Positions 15,693 to 23,315 of a stretch of DNA of 31,730 nt are shown here, piece after piece. Under the pieces are notes generated by a model. That model was not told the DNA's origin and searched no databases. It saw only the letters and a program-made list of their open reading frames with translations. The first letter of the stretch is position 1. The number at the start of each line of letters is the position of its first letter. A program made the translations under genes and the position numbers. The DNA comes from Bryobacterales bacterium (GTDB lineage Bacteria; Acidobacteriota; Terriglobia; Bryobacterales; Bryobacteraceae), in contig JADJWL010000022.1 of the NCBI GenBank assembly GCA_016716385.1, positions 1-31,730 of the forward strand, given 5' to 3'.

Positions 15693-16601
15693 ATGCGGCG
15701 ATTGCCCCTCTTCCTGGTTCTGGCGGCCAGTCCGGCCATCGGACTGGTGTTTCCCGACGCCGGGGACTATACCGTTGCCCCGGGAGCGCATGGCGGCATC
15801 TACACGGGCGTCGGCGTGACGAATATCTGTTCGGCGTCGCTGCTGTGGTCCGGCCTGCACATCCTCACGGCGGCGCATTGCAGCGCCAGCACGCAGGTCC
15901 GCTTCGATTGGGATGGCGGCAGCGTGACGATTCCGATCGTCACCTTCTACAGCCATCCGGACTTCTCAACCGTGGGGACACCGGGAGACATCGGCGTCGG
16001 TCTGCTCGCCTTCGAGGCGCCGGTACAGGTGACCCGGTACACGCTTTACCGGGAATTCGACGAACTCGGCCAGACCGCGGACATTCTGGGATATGGCTCC
16101 ACCGGCACCGGTCTGACTGGAGCCACCGGGGGGTTTGGCACACTCCGGCGCGGCGATAACCTGTACGAGGCAACGTCCGGCGGAGGCACCTATTTAATCG
16201 CCGACTTCGACAACGGCCTGGACTCGAACGATGCGCTCCAGGTGCATGCCGGCTTCCCGCCGCAGCTTGGCATCCCGGGAGAGGTCATGATCGCTCCGGG
16301 GGATTCCGGCGGTCCGGCATTTCTCGCCGGCCGGATTGCCGGGGTGCATTCGTTCCGCGGGCGCTTCGATGCGGAGCCGGACGGCTCGTTGTCAGACATC
16401 GACAGCGTGCTGAACTCGTCGTTCGGCGAGGTCTTCGGATCGACGCGGGTGTCGGTCTATGCCGGTTGGGTCGACGCCGTCGTGACACCCGAACCGGGCA
16501 CGCTCGTACTATGGTCCACCGGGTTGCTGGCCCTCATCTGGCTGGGCCGCCGCACTACAGCCAGTAGCGCCACTGGCCGGCCGCCAGGACATACCCCGTA
16601 A
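15693..16601 (+). CDS. trypsin-like serine protease with PEP-CTERM sorting signal
   Basis: The 302-residue product has a short signal peptide (MRRLPLFLVLAASPAIG) and a chymotrypsin-fold domain. The triad is His62 in LTAAHCS, Asp99 in PGDIGVGLL and Ser205 in APGDSGGPAF. The C-terminus carries a PEP-CTERM tripartite signal: VTPEPGTLVL, a hydrophobic helix, then LGRRTTA. Exosortase would cleave it and release or anchor the protein at the surface. The ATG at 15693 fits the signal peptide better than a TTG two codons upstream. The gene end overlaps the convergent CAAX-protease-related gene by 47 bases, so the C-terminal tail after the basic cluster is coded opposite that gene. Confidence 0.88.
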   Translation: MRRLPLFLVLAASPAIGLVFPDAGDYTVAPGAHGGIYTGVGVTNICSASLLWSGLHILTAAHCSASTQVRFDWDGGSVTIPIVTFYSHPDFSTVGTPGDIGVGLLAFEAPVQVTRYTLYREFDELGQTADILGYGSTGTGLTGATGGFGTLRRGDNLYEATSGGGTYLIADFDNGLDSNDALQVHAGFPPQLGIPGEVMIAPGDSGGPAFLAGRIAGVHSFRGRFDAEPDGSLSDIDSVLNSSFGEVFGSTRVSVYAGWVDAVVTPEPGTLVLWSTGLLALIWLGRRTTASSATGRPPGHTP

Positions 16602-17232
16602 GACACAAGTTCGTCACAGCGTGGGCCAGGATGCAGTCGCCCAGACTCTTCGTCCGGATCATCCAGGCGTTGTAGAGCAATCCGGCAGCGAGGCCAACTT
16701 CCCAGAACGGCCCGTGTTCCAGCGCGAACAGGATCGACCCGGCCCAGAAGGCGAACGCCGTATACGCGCCCAATGGCAGGGTCTGGAAGTCCGGACGGAT
16801 CAGCCAGCGTGCCAGGAAGCCCCGCCAGAACAGCTCTTCGATGACCGGAACCAACAGGAAGCAACCGGCGGACCGGAACACCAGAAACACGAGGTTCGTC
16901 CGCAGATCTTCGGGGACGTGGCTCACCGGTTTCCCCAGCAGGGAGTTCGAGAAAAGCCAGTGGTCCCGGTACTGCGGCCATAGGAAATCGGGCGCCACCC
17001 AGATCACGAAGACTCCTATTCCGAGAAGGAGGCTGGTCCAGGGAGCGGTCAGGCGGAAACGCAGCAAGCTGCGGGACACCGTGAACAGCACCGCCGAGAC
17101 CACCATGACCCGAAGAGGATACGCAACATCCGGCCCGAATGGCAGGTATTTTTCTACCGCGAGGAACAGAATAAAGACCGCGAACGGGGCGGCGTAGGGG
17201 ATGGCGGGATGGCGCCCGTGAGCATCGTTCAT
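16555..17232 (-). CDS. CAAX-protease-related (CPBP/ABI-family) membrane protein
   Basis: The 225-residue polytopic membrane protein has about six hydrophobic segments and the three CPBP motifs: IEELFWRGFLARW with Glu132-Glu133 and Arg137, FALEHGPFWEVGLAAGLLYN with His173, and ILAHAVTNL with His204 and Asn208. These form the glutamic intramembrane protease site. Its overall look matches the CAAX-related family (TIGR03008) that occurs in PEP-CTERM/exosortase genomes, and the adjacent gene is a PEP-CTERM protein. Whether it processes such proteins is unproven. Its ATG overlaps the stop of the upstream enolase-superfamily gene (ATGA), indicating translational coupling. Confidence 0.85.
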   Translation of the reverse strand: MNDAHGRHPAIPYAAPFAVFILFLAVEKYLPFGPDVAYPLRVMVVSAVLFTVSRSLLRFRLTAPWTSLLLGIGVFVIWVAPDFLWPQYRDHWLFSNSLLGKPVSHVPEDLRTNLVFLVFRSAGCFLLVPVIEELFWRGFLARWLIRPDFQTLPLGAYTAFAFWAGSILFALEHGPFWEVGLAAGLLYNAWMIRTKSLGDCILAHAVTNLCLTGYVLAAGQWRYWL

Positions 17233-18392
17233 TGCCAGTAGCTTTCTCCCGCTGCCAGGTTGGACCGGATGGCGTCCCCGTTCAGCACGAAGCCGAGCCC
17301 CGGGGCAGCCGGTACGGTCAGGTGGCCCCGGTTCACCAGAGGGCCTTCGCGAACGATCAGGTCGTCCATCCAGTTGCCGCGGCCGGCCTCGAGTTGGGCC
17401 AACGTGAAGTCAGGGCAGGCGGCGGCGCAGTGCGCGGTGGCCAGAGCCGACACCACCGTGCCTGAAGACTTCGCGGCCACGGGCAGATGCGCGAGGCCGG
17501 CGGTCTCGGCGATCCGCTTCGATTCCAAGAGGCCCCCGGTGTTGCGGACATCGAAACTGAGGATGTCGCAACCGCGCCGCGACACAAACGCCGCGAAATC
17601 CTGCCTCGCGCCGAGCGATCCGCCAGTGCAGATAGGAACCCGTGAGGCGCCGGTGAGCCGGGTCCAGGCTTCCGCGTAGCCTGCGGGGAGCGGATCCTCG
17701 ACCGATAGCGGGGCCACCGGGGCCACGAGTTCGCAGAAACGGATGGCGGCCGGCAGGTCGAACTGCCCTCCGCAATCGAGCACGATGTCGATATCGGCCC
17801 CAAGCGCTCCGCGGCAGTTCTCGATCCCGCGGATCACGTCGCGCCAGGCTTGCGGGGCGGCGGGCGCGGCGCCGAGTTCGAGATGGACGGCGGTGTAGCC
17901 TGCCGGATGCGCCTTGAGGCGGTCTGCCCACTCGCGGCACGCGTCGACGCTCAGCATGGTCCGGGGCTGGCTCGCGACCGAGACGCGCACCTGCTCCCGG
18001 TGGCGTCCGCCCAGCAGGGTCGACGCAGGCACGTCGAGAAGCTTGCCGGCAATGTCCCACAGCGCCATTTCGATCGCCCCAGCCGCGCTCAGGACCCCCC
18101 GGCCAGGCGCCCGGTTCAGGAGAACCCGGAAAAGCGCGTCCAGTTCGAGAGGATCGCGGCCGAGGACCTCCGGACGCAGAGCCAGGACCCCCTCTTTGAC
18201 GCCAACGACGGGACTACCCGGCGCTTCGCCGACACCGGAGACGCCGCGATCGGTATCCACCCGCACCAGGACATGTGTCCGGGGGCCCTGGAGGACTAGC
18301 GGCTGCACCGCGGTGATCCGGGTCCGGGGCGCGGCGTCACAGAGAACACCACTCGCGGGCAGTGCGGCAACAAATTGACGGCGTGACAACAT
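17229..18392 (-). CDS. enolase-superfamily (mandelate racemase/muconate lactonizing-type) protein, altered active site
   Basis: The 387-residue product starts with a Tat-like signal (MLSRRQFVAALPASG). It shows the MR/MLE N-terminal capping domain (GVSGVGEAPGSP near 50-61) and barrel domain (SAAGAIEMALWDIAGKLLDVP). Metal ligands Asp206 (VLDCGGQ) and Glu232 (VEDPLP) are in place. The site that normally has Lys-x-Lys reads VHLEL (169-173), and the third acidic ligand, usually Gly-Glu, reads CTGGSL (255-260). The barrel histidine after the DVRNTGG segment is also not evident (AAKSSGT). So the fold is clear but classic racemase or dehydratase chemistry is doubtful. An alternative ligand set cannot be excluded. 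It is coupled to the CAAX-related gene. Confidence 0.8.
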   Translation of the reverse strand: MLSRRQFVAALPASGVLCDAAPRTRITAVQPLVLQGPRTHVLVRVDTDRGVSGVGEAPGSPVVGVKEGVLALRPEVLGRDPLELDALFRVLLNRAPGRGVLSAAGAIEMALWDIAGKLLDVPASTLLGGRHREQVRVSVASQPRTMLSVDACREWADRLKAHPAGYTAVHLELGAAPAAPQAWRDVIRGIENCRGALGADIDIVLDCGGQFDLPAAIRFCELVAPVAPLSVEDPLPAGYAEAWTRLTGASRVPICTGGSLGARQDFAAFVSRRGCDILSFDVRNTGGLLESKRIAETAGLAHLPVAAKSSGTVVSALATAHCAAACPDFTLAQLEAGRGNWMDDLIVREGPLVNRGHLTVPAAPGLGFVLNGDAIRSNLAAGESYWQ

Positions 18393-18430
18393 TCCCGCTC
18401 TGGCGGACGTACGCGCCCGGCGATCAGCCC

Positions 18431-19282
18431 TCAGAATGCGCCACTCGAGTGGATTCCGTTCGCCTGCAGGACCACGGCCATCTTTTCCAGGGCAGTCTTG
18501 TGGATTTGCGACACCCGGCTCTCATTGATTCCCAGGATTCCACCGATCTCCTTCATAGTGAGATCGTTCCGGTAGTAGAGCAGCACCACCTGCTGGTACC
18601 GGTCGGGCAGAGTCTTCATGGCTTCGAGCAGCAGTTCCCGAAGTTGTTCCTGCGCGCACATGCTGTCCGGATGCGAATCCGGCCGTGCGGGAAACTCGGG
18701 CGTCAATCCGTTGTCGCGGTCGCCCCTGCCGGAAGCAGAGATCAGCCCAACCGTGCGGAGTTCCATCACCATTTGGCGCCAGCGGTCTACTTCGACGCCC
18801 ATCTTCTCAGCCAGTTCCGCTTCGGTCGGAGCGCGCTCCAACTGCGCGGACAGGTCCCGTGTCACCGCCTCAACCTGCTTATGCCTGCGTCGTAAATCGC
18901 GGGACGCCCAGTCCAACTGGCGCAAACTGTCGAGAATGGCTCCCTTGATCCGGTGCTTGGCGTAACTGTGAAAAATCACCTTCTTTTCCGGATCGTACTT
19001 CGAAGCGGCGTCGAACAAACCGAGCACGCCCGCGTGGATCAAATCGTCGAGGTCCACGTGGACGGGCAAATTCTCGTGAACCCGTACGGCGATGGCTTTC
19101 ACGAGCGGAAGGTGGTCCAGTACAATGCGATCGCGCACCGCTTTCTGCACCTTGCCTTTGGCGCTAGGGCGCGCGAGTGACGTTTGTGTCCCGGTAGACA
19201 TTAAGTGTTCCAGCTTCTCCTGGTCGGATTCACCGTCAAAGAGATCCCCGTAGCCGGGAGTGTTTGGCTCAATGACACTCAT
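18431..19282 (-). CDS. FliA/WhiG-type RNA polymerase sigma factor
   Basis: The 283-residue product has all sigma70 group 3 regions. Region 2 runs from about 52 to 125: HLPLVKAIAVRVHENLP, VDLDDLIHAGVLGLFDAASK and FHSYAKHRIKGAILDSLRQ, with the DWASRDLRRRHKQ boundary. Region 3 covers about 136-190, including PTEAELAEKMGV. Region 4 lies near 225-275: LLEAMKTLPDRYQQVVLLYY and LTMKEIGGILGINESRVSQIH, ending with a helix-turn-helix. This pattern fits the FliA/WhiG class, which in many bacteria runs flagellar or developmental genes. No flagellar genes are present here, so its regulon is unknown. The first 45 residues are a non-conserved extension. Confidence 0.93.
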   Translation of the reverse strand: MSVIEPNTPGYGDLFDGESDQEKLEHLMSTGTQTSLARPSAKGKVQKAVRDRIVLDHLPLVKAIAVRVHENLPVHVDLDDLIHAGVLGLFDAASKYDPEKKVIFHSYAKHRIKGAILDSLRQLDWASRDLRRRHKQVEAVTRDLSAQLERAPTEAELAEKMGVEVDRWRQMVMELRTVGLISASGRGDRDNGLTPEFPARPDSHPDSMCAQEQLRELLLEAMKTLPDRYQQVVLLYYRNDLTMKEIGGILGINESRVSQIHKTALEKMAVVLQANGIHSSGAF

Positions 19283-19591
19283 GATAGTGCAAGCGGAACG
19301 CCAACGCGTCGGGCGACAGACTTATGCCTCAACCGGAACCTTAGCCCTCTAGCAGTATGCCCAGAAAACAAAGGGTTTGCAACAACTTCTTCTCTTAGCG
19401 GTCTGCGGAAAGGCGGACTTGGGTGGTACGCCCCTGATTCTACACCCTTACCACTCTGGAACACGGACCCCGGACACGGCGTTTCACACTGAAACGACAA
19501 TGGTTAGCTTTCCCCTGAAAGAGGTAGGGCGGTACCCTTAGGAATCGCAGTACCAATAGTCCGAACCCAAGACGCCGGCTGCGCCGTTTTG
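19283..19591. other. gene-free stretch between sigma factor and LuxR-type gene
   Basis: No protein or RNA gene is evident. It holds a possible sigma-factor promoter (19354-19382), a stem GTCTGC/GCGGAC with a six-base loop near 19403-19420, and a symmetric hairpin CGTTTCA-CAC-TGAAACG at 19480-19496. It also holds GGTACC-rich repeats near 19525-19555. These may be the 3' end of the LuxR-type transcript and regulatory sites, but none can be assigned. Confidence 0.45.
19354..19382 (-). promoter_or_regulatory. possible sigma70 promoter of the sigma factor gene
   Basis: On the minus strand TTGCAA (19382-19377) and CATACT (19359-19354) are 17 bases apart and end about 71 bases before the ATG at 19282. 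Both hexamers differ from consensus, so this is a plausible but unproven promoter. Confidence 0.4.
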
Positions 19592-20014
19592 CTACTCCAA
19601 CGCTGGTTCCAGCACCCCTGAGTCGATGAGTTTGGCGACCATCGCGGCGCGCGACCCCACCCCCAACTTCAGGAAGATTCTTCGCAGGTGCGTCCCCACC
19701 GTCCATGTGCTGACATCCAGGACTCCGGCGATGGTCTTGTTCGGGTACCCTTTGGCAACCATGCGGGCGATTTCCCGCTCACGGGGGCTGAGCAACCGCT
19801 GGGCTGGGTCGGGCGGAATGCGGACCACTTGAAGACGCGCGCCCGAATGCTCCACCTCCAGCAGGACTTGGCGTTGCGGCTGAGATGGATCTGTAGGAGA
19901 CGTCACGAGAACTCGCTGGGCTTCGGCCAACCGGATTAAGGCATCTACCAGTTCGTCGCAGGCGTCGCCTTCCGTCCTCTGAGGCGGTTTCGGAATCGCA
20001 CTGGGAGACCGCAT
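19592..20014 (-). CDS. LuxR-type HTH regulator (NarL/FixJ-class DNA-binding domain)
   Basis: The 140-residue product ends with a clear LuxR/FixJ-type HTH: LLSPREREIARMVAKGYPNK (75-94) and TIAGVLDVSTWTVGTHLRRI (95-114), followed by FLKLGVGSRAAMVAKL. The N-terminal 70 residues have no receiver domain and no phosphorylatable Asp pocket; they are a short helical plus strand region of unknown sensing role. The start at 20014 is chosen because GGGAG lies 8 bases upstream; an in-frame ATG 26 codons further upstream has no such site. It is divergent from the six-gene cassette starting at 20270 and the most likely local regulator of it. Confidence 0.85.
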   Translation of the reverse strand: MRSPSAIPKPPQRTEGDACDELVDALIRLAEAQRVLVTSPTDPSQPQRQVLLEVEHSGARLQVVRIPPDPAQRLLSPREREIARMVAKGYPNKTIAGVLDVSTWTVGTHLRRIFLKLGVGSRAAMVAKLIDSGVLEPALE

Positions 20015-20269
20015 TCTCTCCGCTCCCGATCTGTCGCACGGCGTCTCGCGCCAGGTGCGGCCTGCTCGCTCACGCGCAGGAACGCCCTCCATTCTGGCAC
20101 AGGATGCCTAGTACTCCTATCCCGTAAATAGGGGACACACGTTCAAGGGAACTCACATTCGCCTCACCAATAAATGCGACTAGCCGCCTGCGGCTGACTC
20201 CTTTAGTCTCGATCTCAGGCAGTTCCGGGAATCAAGCTCGCAACTGAATGTCGCAGAAGGGAGAAGGCC
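20015..20269. promoter_or_regulatory. divergent control region before the six-gene cassette
   Basis: This 255-base spacer separates the LuxR-type gene from the cassette. CCTAT...ATAGG around 20117-20133 and AGCCGC/GCGGCT (20182-20195), the latter flanked by GACTA and TAGTC, are inverted repeats that may be operator or leader-hairpin elements. I see no consensus -35/-10 pair, so control by an activator or alternative sigma factor is possible. A GGGAGAAGG ribosome site precedes the ATG at 20270. Confidence 0.4.
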
Positions 20270-21133
20270 ATGACAGGCTATGACGGCGAACTCGATCTGG
20301 AGTTCGAAGAGGAACTCGAAAGCGATTTGGAAGGAGAGCCGGAGTTCGAGGAAGAGGGCGCCTGGGAGAGCGACTTCGAAGACGAAAGCGAACTCGAGGG
20401 CGAGTGGGAAGGGGAGTTGGAAGGCGAGTACGAAGCGGACTACTTCTTCAAGAAAGCCCTTCGAAGGGTCGGCCGGTTCGCCAGGCGCGCCGCGCCCCTG
20501 CTCAAGCGTGTGGCCAAGGTGGCTCTGCCAGCGGTGGGGACTGCCATCGGCGGACCAGTCGGCGGCATGGTCGGGAGTGCGGCCAGCCGTCTGCTGCGCG
20601 AGGGGGAGTTCGAAGAAGAATACGAAGCCGGCTACGAGACAGAGTACGAGGCCGAAGCCGAGGCAGAGGACGAAGCTGCGCCGCTGACCGAAAATCAGGC
20701 GATTGCCGAACTGATGGCGGAAGCCGCCTCCTCCACCGACAACGAGGCAGAGGCCGAAGCGATGGTCGGAGCCGCCATGGTCGCAACGCTATCGGTCGCG
20801 GACCGGCGGGCTCTGCAACGTATCCTGCCCCATTTGGTGCGCGGGGTTTCGGTTCTGACACGCATCCTCCGGCGCCGCCGGATGACACGCCCCGTTGTCC
20901 GCGTCATTCCGGCGCTGGTCCGGCGGACAGCCAAGACGCTGAAGAAACGCGCGGCCGCGGGCAAGCCCCCGACCCCGCAGGTTGCCGCCAAGGTCCTCAC
21001 GAATCAAACCCGGAAGGTGCTCACCAGCCCCGCCAATGCGGCACGGGCGATTGCCCGGAACGTCCGGGCGGCGCGGGCCGGAAAACAGGCCGCGCGCAGA
21101 CCGGCAGCCCGGCGGCGCCCTGTCGCCGGCTAG
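20270..21133 (+). CDS. acidic/basic-block glycine-rich protein (cassette gene 1)
   Basis: The 287-residue product is built of blocks. Residues 1-58 contain 29 Asp/Glu, no Lys or Arg, with Trp, Phe, Tyr and Leu spaced between. A basic segment follows (FFKKALRRVGRFARRAAPLLKR region, 59-80), then a glycine-rich hydrophobic run (about 86-103, VGTAIGGPVGGMVGSAAS). A second acidic block covers 111-136. From about 140 to 287 it becomes helical and strongly Arg/Lys-rich. The C-terminal half resembles the next gene's product (LIPHL..., RPVVRVIPALVRRTAKTL, GKPPTPQVAAKVL), so the two are tandem paralogues. No signal peptide is seen. I do not recognise a function; self-masking of a basic, membrane-active part by the acidic blocks is a speculation. 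Confidence 0.8.
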   Translation: MTGYDGELDLEFEEELESDLEGEPEFEEEGAWESDFEDESELEGEWEGELEGEYEADYFFKKALRRVGRFARRAAPLLKRVAKVALPAVGTAIGGPVGGMVGSAASRLLREGEFEEEYEAGYETEYEAEAEAEDEAAPLTENQAIAELMAEAASSTDNEAEAEAMVGAAMVATLSVADRRALQRILPHLVRGVSVLTRILRRRRMTRPVVRVIPALVRRTAKTLKKRAAAGKPPTPQVAAKVLTNQTRKVLTSPANAARAIARNVRAARAGKQAARRPAARRRPVAG

Positions 21134-21160
21134 AAACACCACTCGAAGGAGGTTACGCAC

Positions 21161-21949
21161 GTGTCGAATCTGGATCTTGAACTGGAGCTCGAATCCCTGC
21201 CCGGCTTCGAAGAGGAGTGGGAAGACGAAATGGAATACGAAGGCGAGGAGTTCCTGGGACGGCTCTTCCGGAGGTATTTCCCAACCGGATCGCCGCGTGC
21301 CCGAGTGGCGCTTTCAGCCGCCAAGAACGCACTGGCCGGGGGGCTTGGGACTGCCGGCAGTCTCGCTGGAGGCGCCTTGGGGAGCCTCGCCGGTCCGGCG
21401 GGCACGATCGCGGGAGGCGTCGCTGGAGGCACCCTCGGAGCGGGTATTGGGGGCGGACTCGGAAGTCTGTTGCCAGATCAGGAGTGGGAACTCGACGGCG
21501 AATGGGAGTACGAAGGAGAACCGGAATCGGAAGCCGAGGCCATGATGGAAGTCCTGGGCGCTGCCGCCACTGAAGCTGAAAGCGAGGCGGAAGCCGAGGC
21601 CTTTATCGGCGCCCTGGTGCCATTGGCCGCCAAGCTGATCCCCAGGCTGGCGCCGGCGGTGATGCGGGCCGCGCCCCGGCTGATCCAAGGCGCTGCGCGG
21701 GTTGCGCGCGGGCTCCGCCGGAATCCTGCCACCCGGCCGCTCGTGCGAACCGTTCCGACGATCATTCGGAACACGGCACGGACCATTGCGCGCCAGGCTG
21801 CACAGGGCAAGCCGGTAACCGCAAAATCCGCCGCGCGGGCGCTCGCCGGCCAGACTCTCCGGACGGTGGGCAATCCGCGCGCGGCAGCCCTGGCGGTTCG
21901 CCGGTCGCGGGCCCTGTGCGCCCGCAAGCAGCCGGCGCGCTTCTTCTGA
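21161..21949 (+). CDS. glycine-zipper acidic/basic-block protein (cassette gene 2)
   Basis: The 262-residue product begins at GTG 21161, with AAGGAGG eight bases upstream. The layout parallels cassette gene 1: an acidic N-terminus (5-30), a short basic aromatic segment (FLGRLFRRYF, 31-40), a long glycine zipper (about 59-102, with GxxxG spacing such as AGGALGSLAGPAGTIAGG), a second acidic block (105-146), then AFIGALVPLAAKLIPRLAP and an Arg-rich helical C-terminus ending in ARFF. Glycine zippers favour helix packing in membranes and are common in pore-forming peptides, though a structural or storage role is equally open. There is a single Cys (253) near the C-terminus. No signal peptide or leader cleavage site is certain. 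Confidence 0.8.
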   Translation: MSNLDLELELESLPGFEEEWEDEMEYEGEEFLGRLFRRYFPTGSPRARVALSAAKNALAGGLGTAGSLAGGALGSLAGPAGTIAGGVAGGTLGAGIGGGLGSLLPDQEWELDGEWEYEGEPESEAEAMMEVLGAAATEAESEAEAEAFIGALVPLAAKLIPRLAPAVMRAAPRLIQGAARVARGLRRNPATRPLVRTVPTIIRNTARTIARQAAQGKPVTAKSAARALAGQTLRTVGNPRAAALAVRRSRALCARKQPARFF

Positions 21950-21976
21950 CGGCCGCTGGAGCAGCCGGAGACGACC

Positions 21977-23311
21977 ATGGTCATGGCTTTGGCCGAGCGT
22001 CACATCGTCAATCCGCAGCGGGAGGCGGCGCCCGTGCTTCCGGCCCGGCGCCGGGAACCGGGGGCCGTGGCGGCGCCGTGGCTCCGCGTTCAAGCGATGA
22101 ACGTGACACGGCACGCCGCCAACCTGCGGCCCTTCCGGCGGAACGAGTTTGGGGAGGGCAGTCCGGCGCCCAGCGCGGGCCAGATGGAGGCATGCAACCG
22201 GCTGCTCGGCGCTCTGCGGGAAACACTGCTCAAACGGGCGCGGGCTGTGTCGCACGCCGCCGCCGCCGCGCGGCGGAATCCGTCCAAGGCTCACCTGGAC
22301 ATGACGGTCCGGTTGAAGGACCGGGCTCACGCGGCCGTCGAGCAGGTCGAGAGGGTCTGGGACTTTTACTTTGAGATCTTCAACCAACGGCAGACCGAGT
22401 TCGGCGAGTGGCTTGCCGGGTGCGACCGGATCGCTCTCGACTGCTACCAGGACGCATTCGTCAACCTGGGATTGGCCCGCTCGGTCCCGTCGCCGGCGCC
22501 GTTCACTCACATGAAGACGGGGCGTTCTCCCGCAACCTTCCGGCGCGGCATCTTTCTCCGGAGGCTGCGGCAGCAGAATCCGTTCCCGCTGGTAGTTCTT
22601 CCATACCACCGGCTGCTGAATCCCTGGACCTTGGGGGCGGTTCTGCACGAAGTCTGCCATAACCTCGAAAACGAACTGGGTCTGGCCAAGGCAATCCCGG
22701 AGGCGGTCGGCCGGGTGCTTCGCGAAAACGGCCTTCCGAGCGAGGTTGCCGCTGTCTGGACCCGCTGGGAGCGCGAGCTCTTCGCCGATATCGGGGGGCT
22801 GCTCCTCGGCGGGCCCGCTGTGGTCGAGTCGCTCATGGATGTCGTCGGCAAGTCACCGGAAGTGGTTCTTTCGTACAATCCGCAAGGCGTTCATCCAACG
22901 CCTTATCTGAGGGTGTTCTGCAGCACCGAGCTCTTGCGGCGGATGGGTTTTTCCTCCGAGGCGCGCCGGTACGCCGAGTTCTGGAGCCGCATCTATCCGA
23001 ACCCGCGACTGGGCACGATTCCCAGAGCCGTGCTCGAGACCTTTCCCCGCGCCTGTGCCCTGGTGGTCGAAACGATGGCTTACCAGCCGTACGCCCCATT
23101 GGGAAACAAGGCTCTGGCGCAAGTGTTCCGGTTCGGTCTGAAAGAGCAGCGCCTGATCGAACAAGCCGCACGCCGGCTGGCCAGCGGCACCGATCCGGGA
23201 ATCCTGCCCGAACGGTACCTGATCGGCGCCGCCCGTCACGCGATCGATCACGGGCTGGCGCGGCCGGAGGTCGTCACCAGGAACTTCTACCGGGACTTGG
23301 CAAGGAGATAG
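21977..23311 (+). CDS. HExxH zinc-metallopeptidase-like protein (cassette gene 3)
   Basis: The 444-residue product carries HEVCH at 224-228 within TLGAVLHEVCHNLENELGL, and 38 residues further on ELFADIGG (267-274), giving Glu267 as the probable third zinc ligand and Asp271 beside it: the gluzincin layout. VHPTPYLRV (305-313) resembles the His-Pro plus Arg motif found near the C-terminal part of M48-like peptidases. There is no membrane segment or signal peptide, so it is soluble and probably cytoplasmic. Residues 1-60 are basic and variable; 65-150 are helical. No database family comes to mind. It sits directly behind the two glycine-rich proteins (27-base spacing), suggesting it may process or release them; that is inference. 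Confidence 0.75.
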   Translation: MVMALAERHIVNPQREAAPVLPARRREPGAVAAPWLRVQAMNVTRHAANLRPFRRNEFGEGSPAPSAGQMEACNRLLGALRETLLKRARAVSHAAAAARRNPSKAHLDMTVRLKDRAHAAVEQVERVWDFYFEIFNQRQTEFGEWLAGCDRIALDCYQDAFVNLGLARSVPSPAPFTHMKTGRSPATFRRGIFLRRLRQQNPFPLVVLPYHRLLNPWTLGAVLHEVCHNLENELGLAKAIPEAVGRVLRENGLPSEVAAVWTRWERELFADIGGLLLGGPAVVESLMDVVGKSPEVVLSYNPQGVHPTPYLRVFCSTELLRRMGFSSEARRYAEFWSRIYPNPRLGTIPRAVLETFPRACALVVETMAYQPYAPLGNKALAQVFRFGLKEQRLIEQAARRLASGTDPGILPERYLIGAARHAIDHGLARPEVVTRNFYRDLARR

Positions 23312-23315
23312 CGCA

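Noticed and set aside
19592..20092. Longer 166-residue version of the LuxR-type protein
   Set aside because: The extra 26 residues are Arg-rich and not family-like, and the internal ATG at 20014 has a better-spaced ribosome site.
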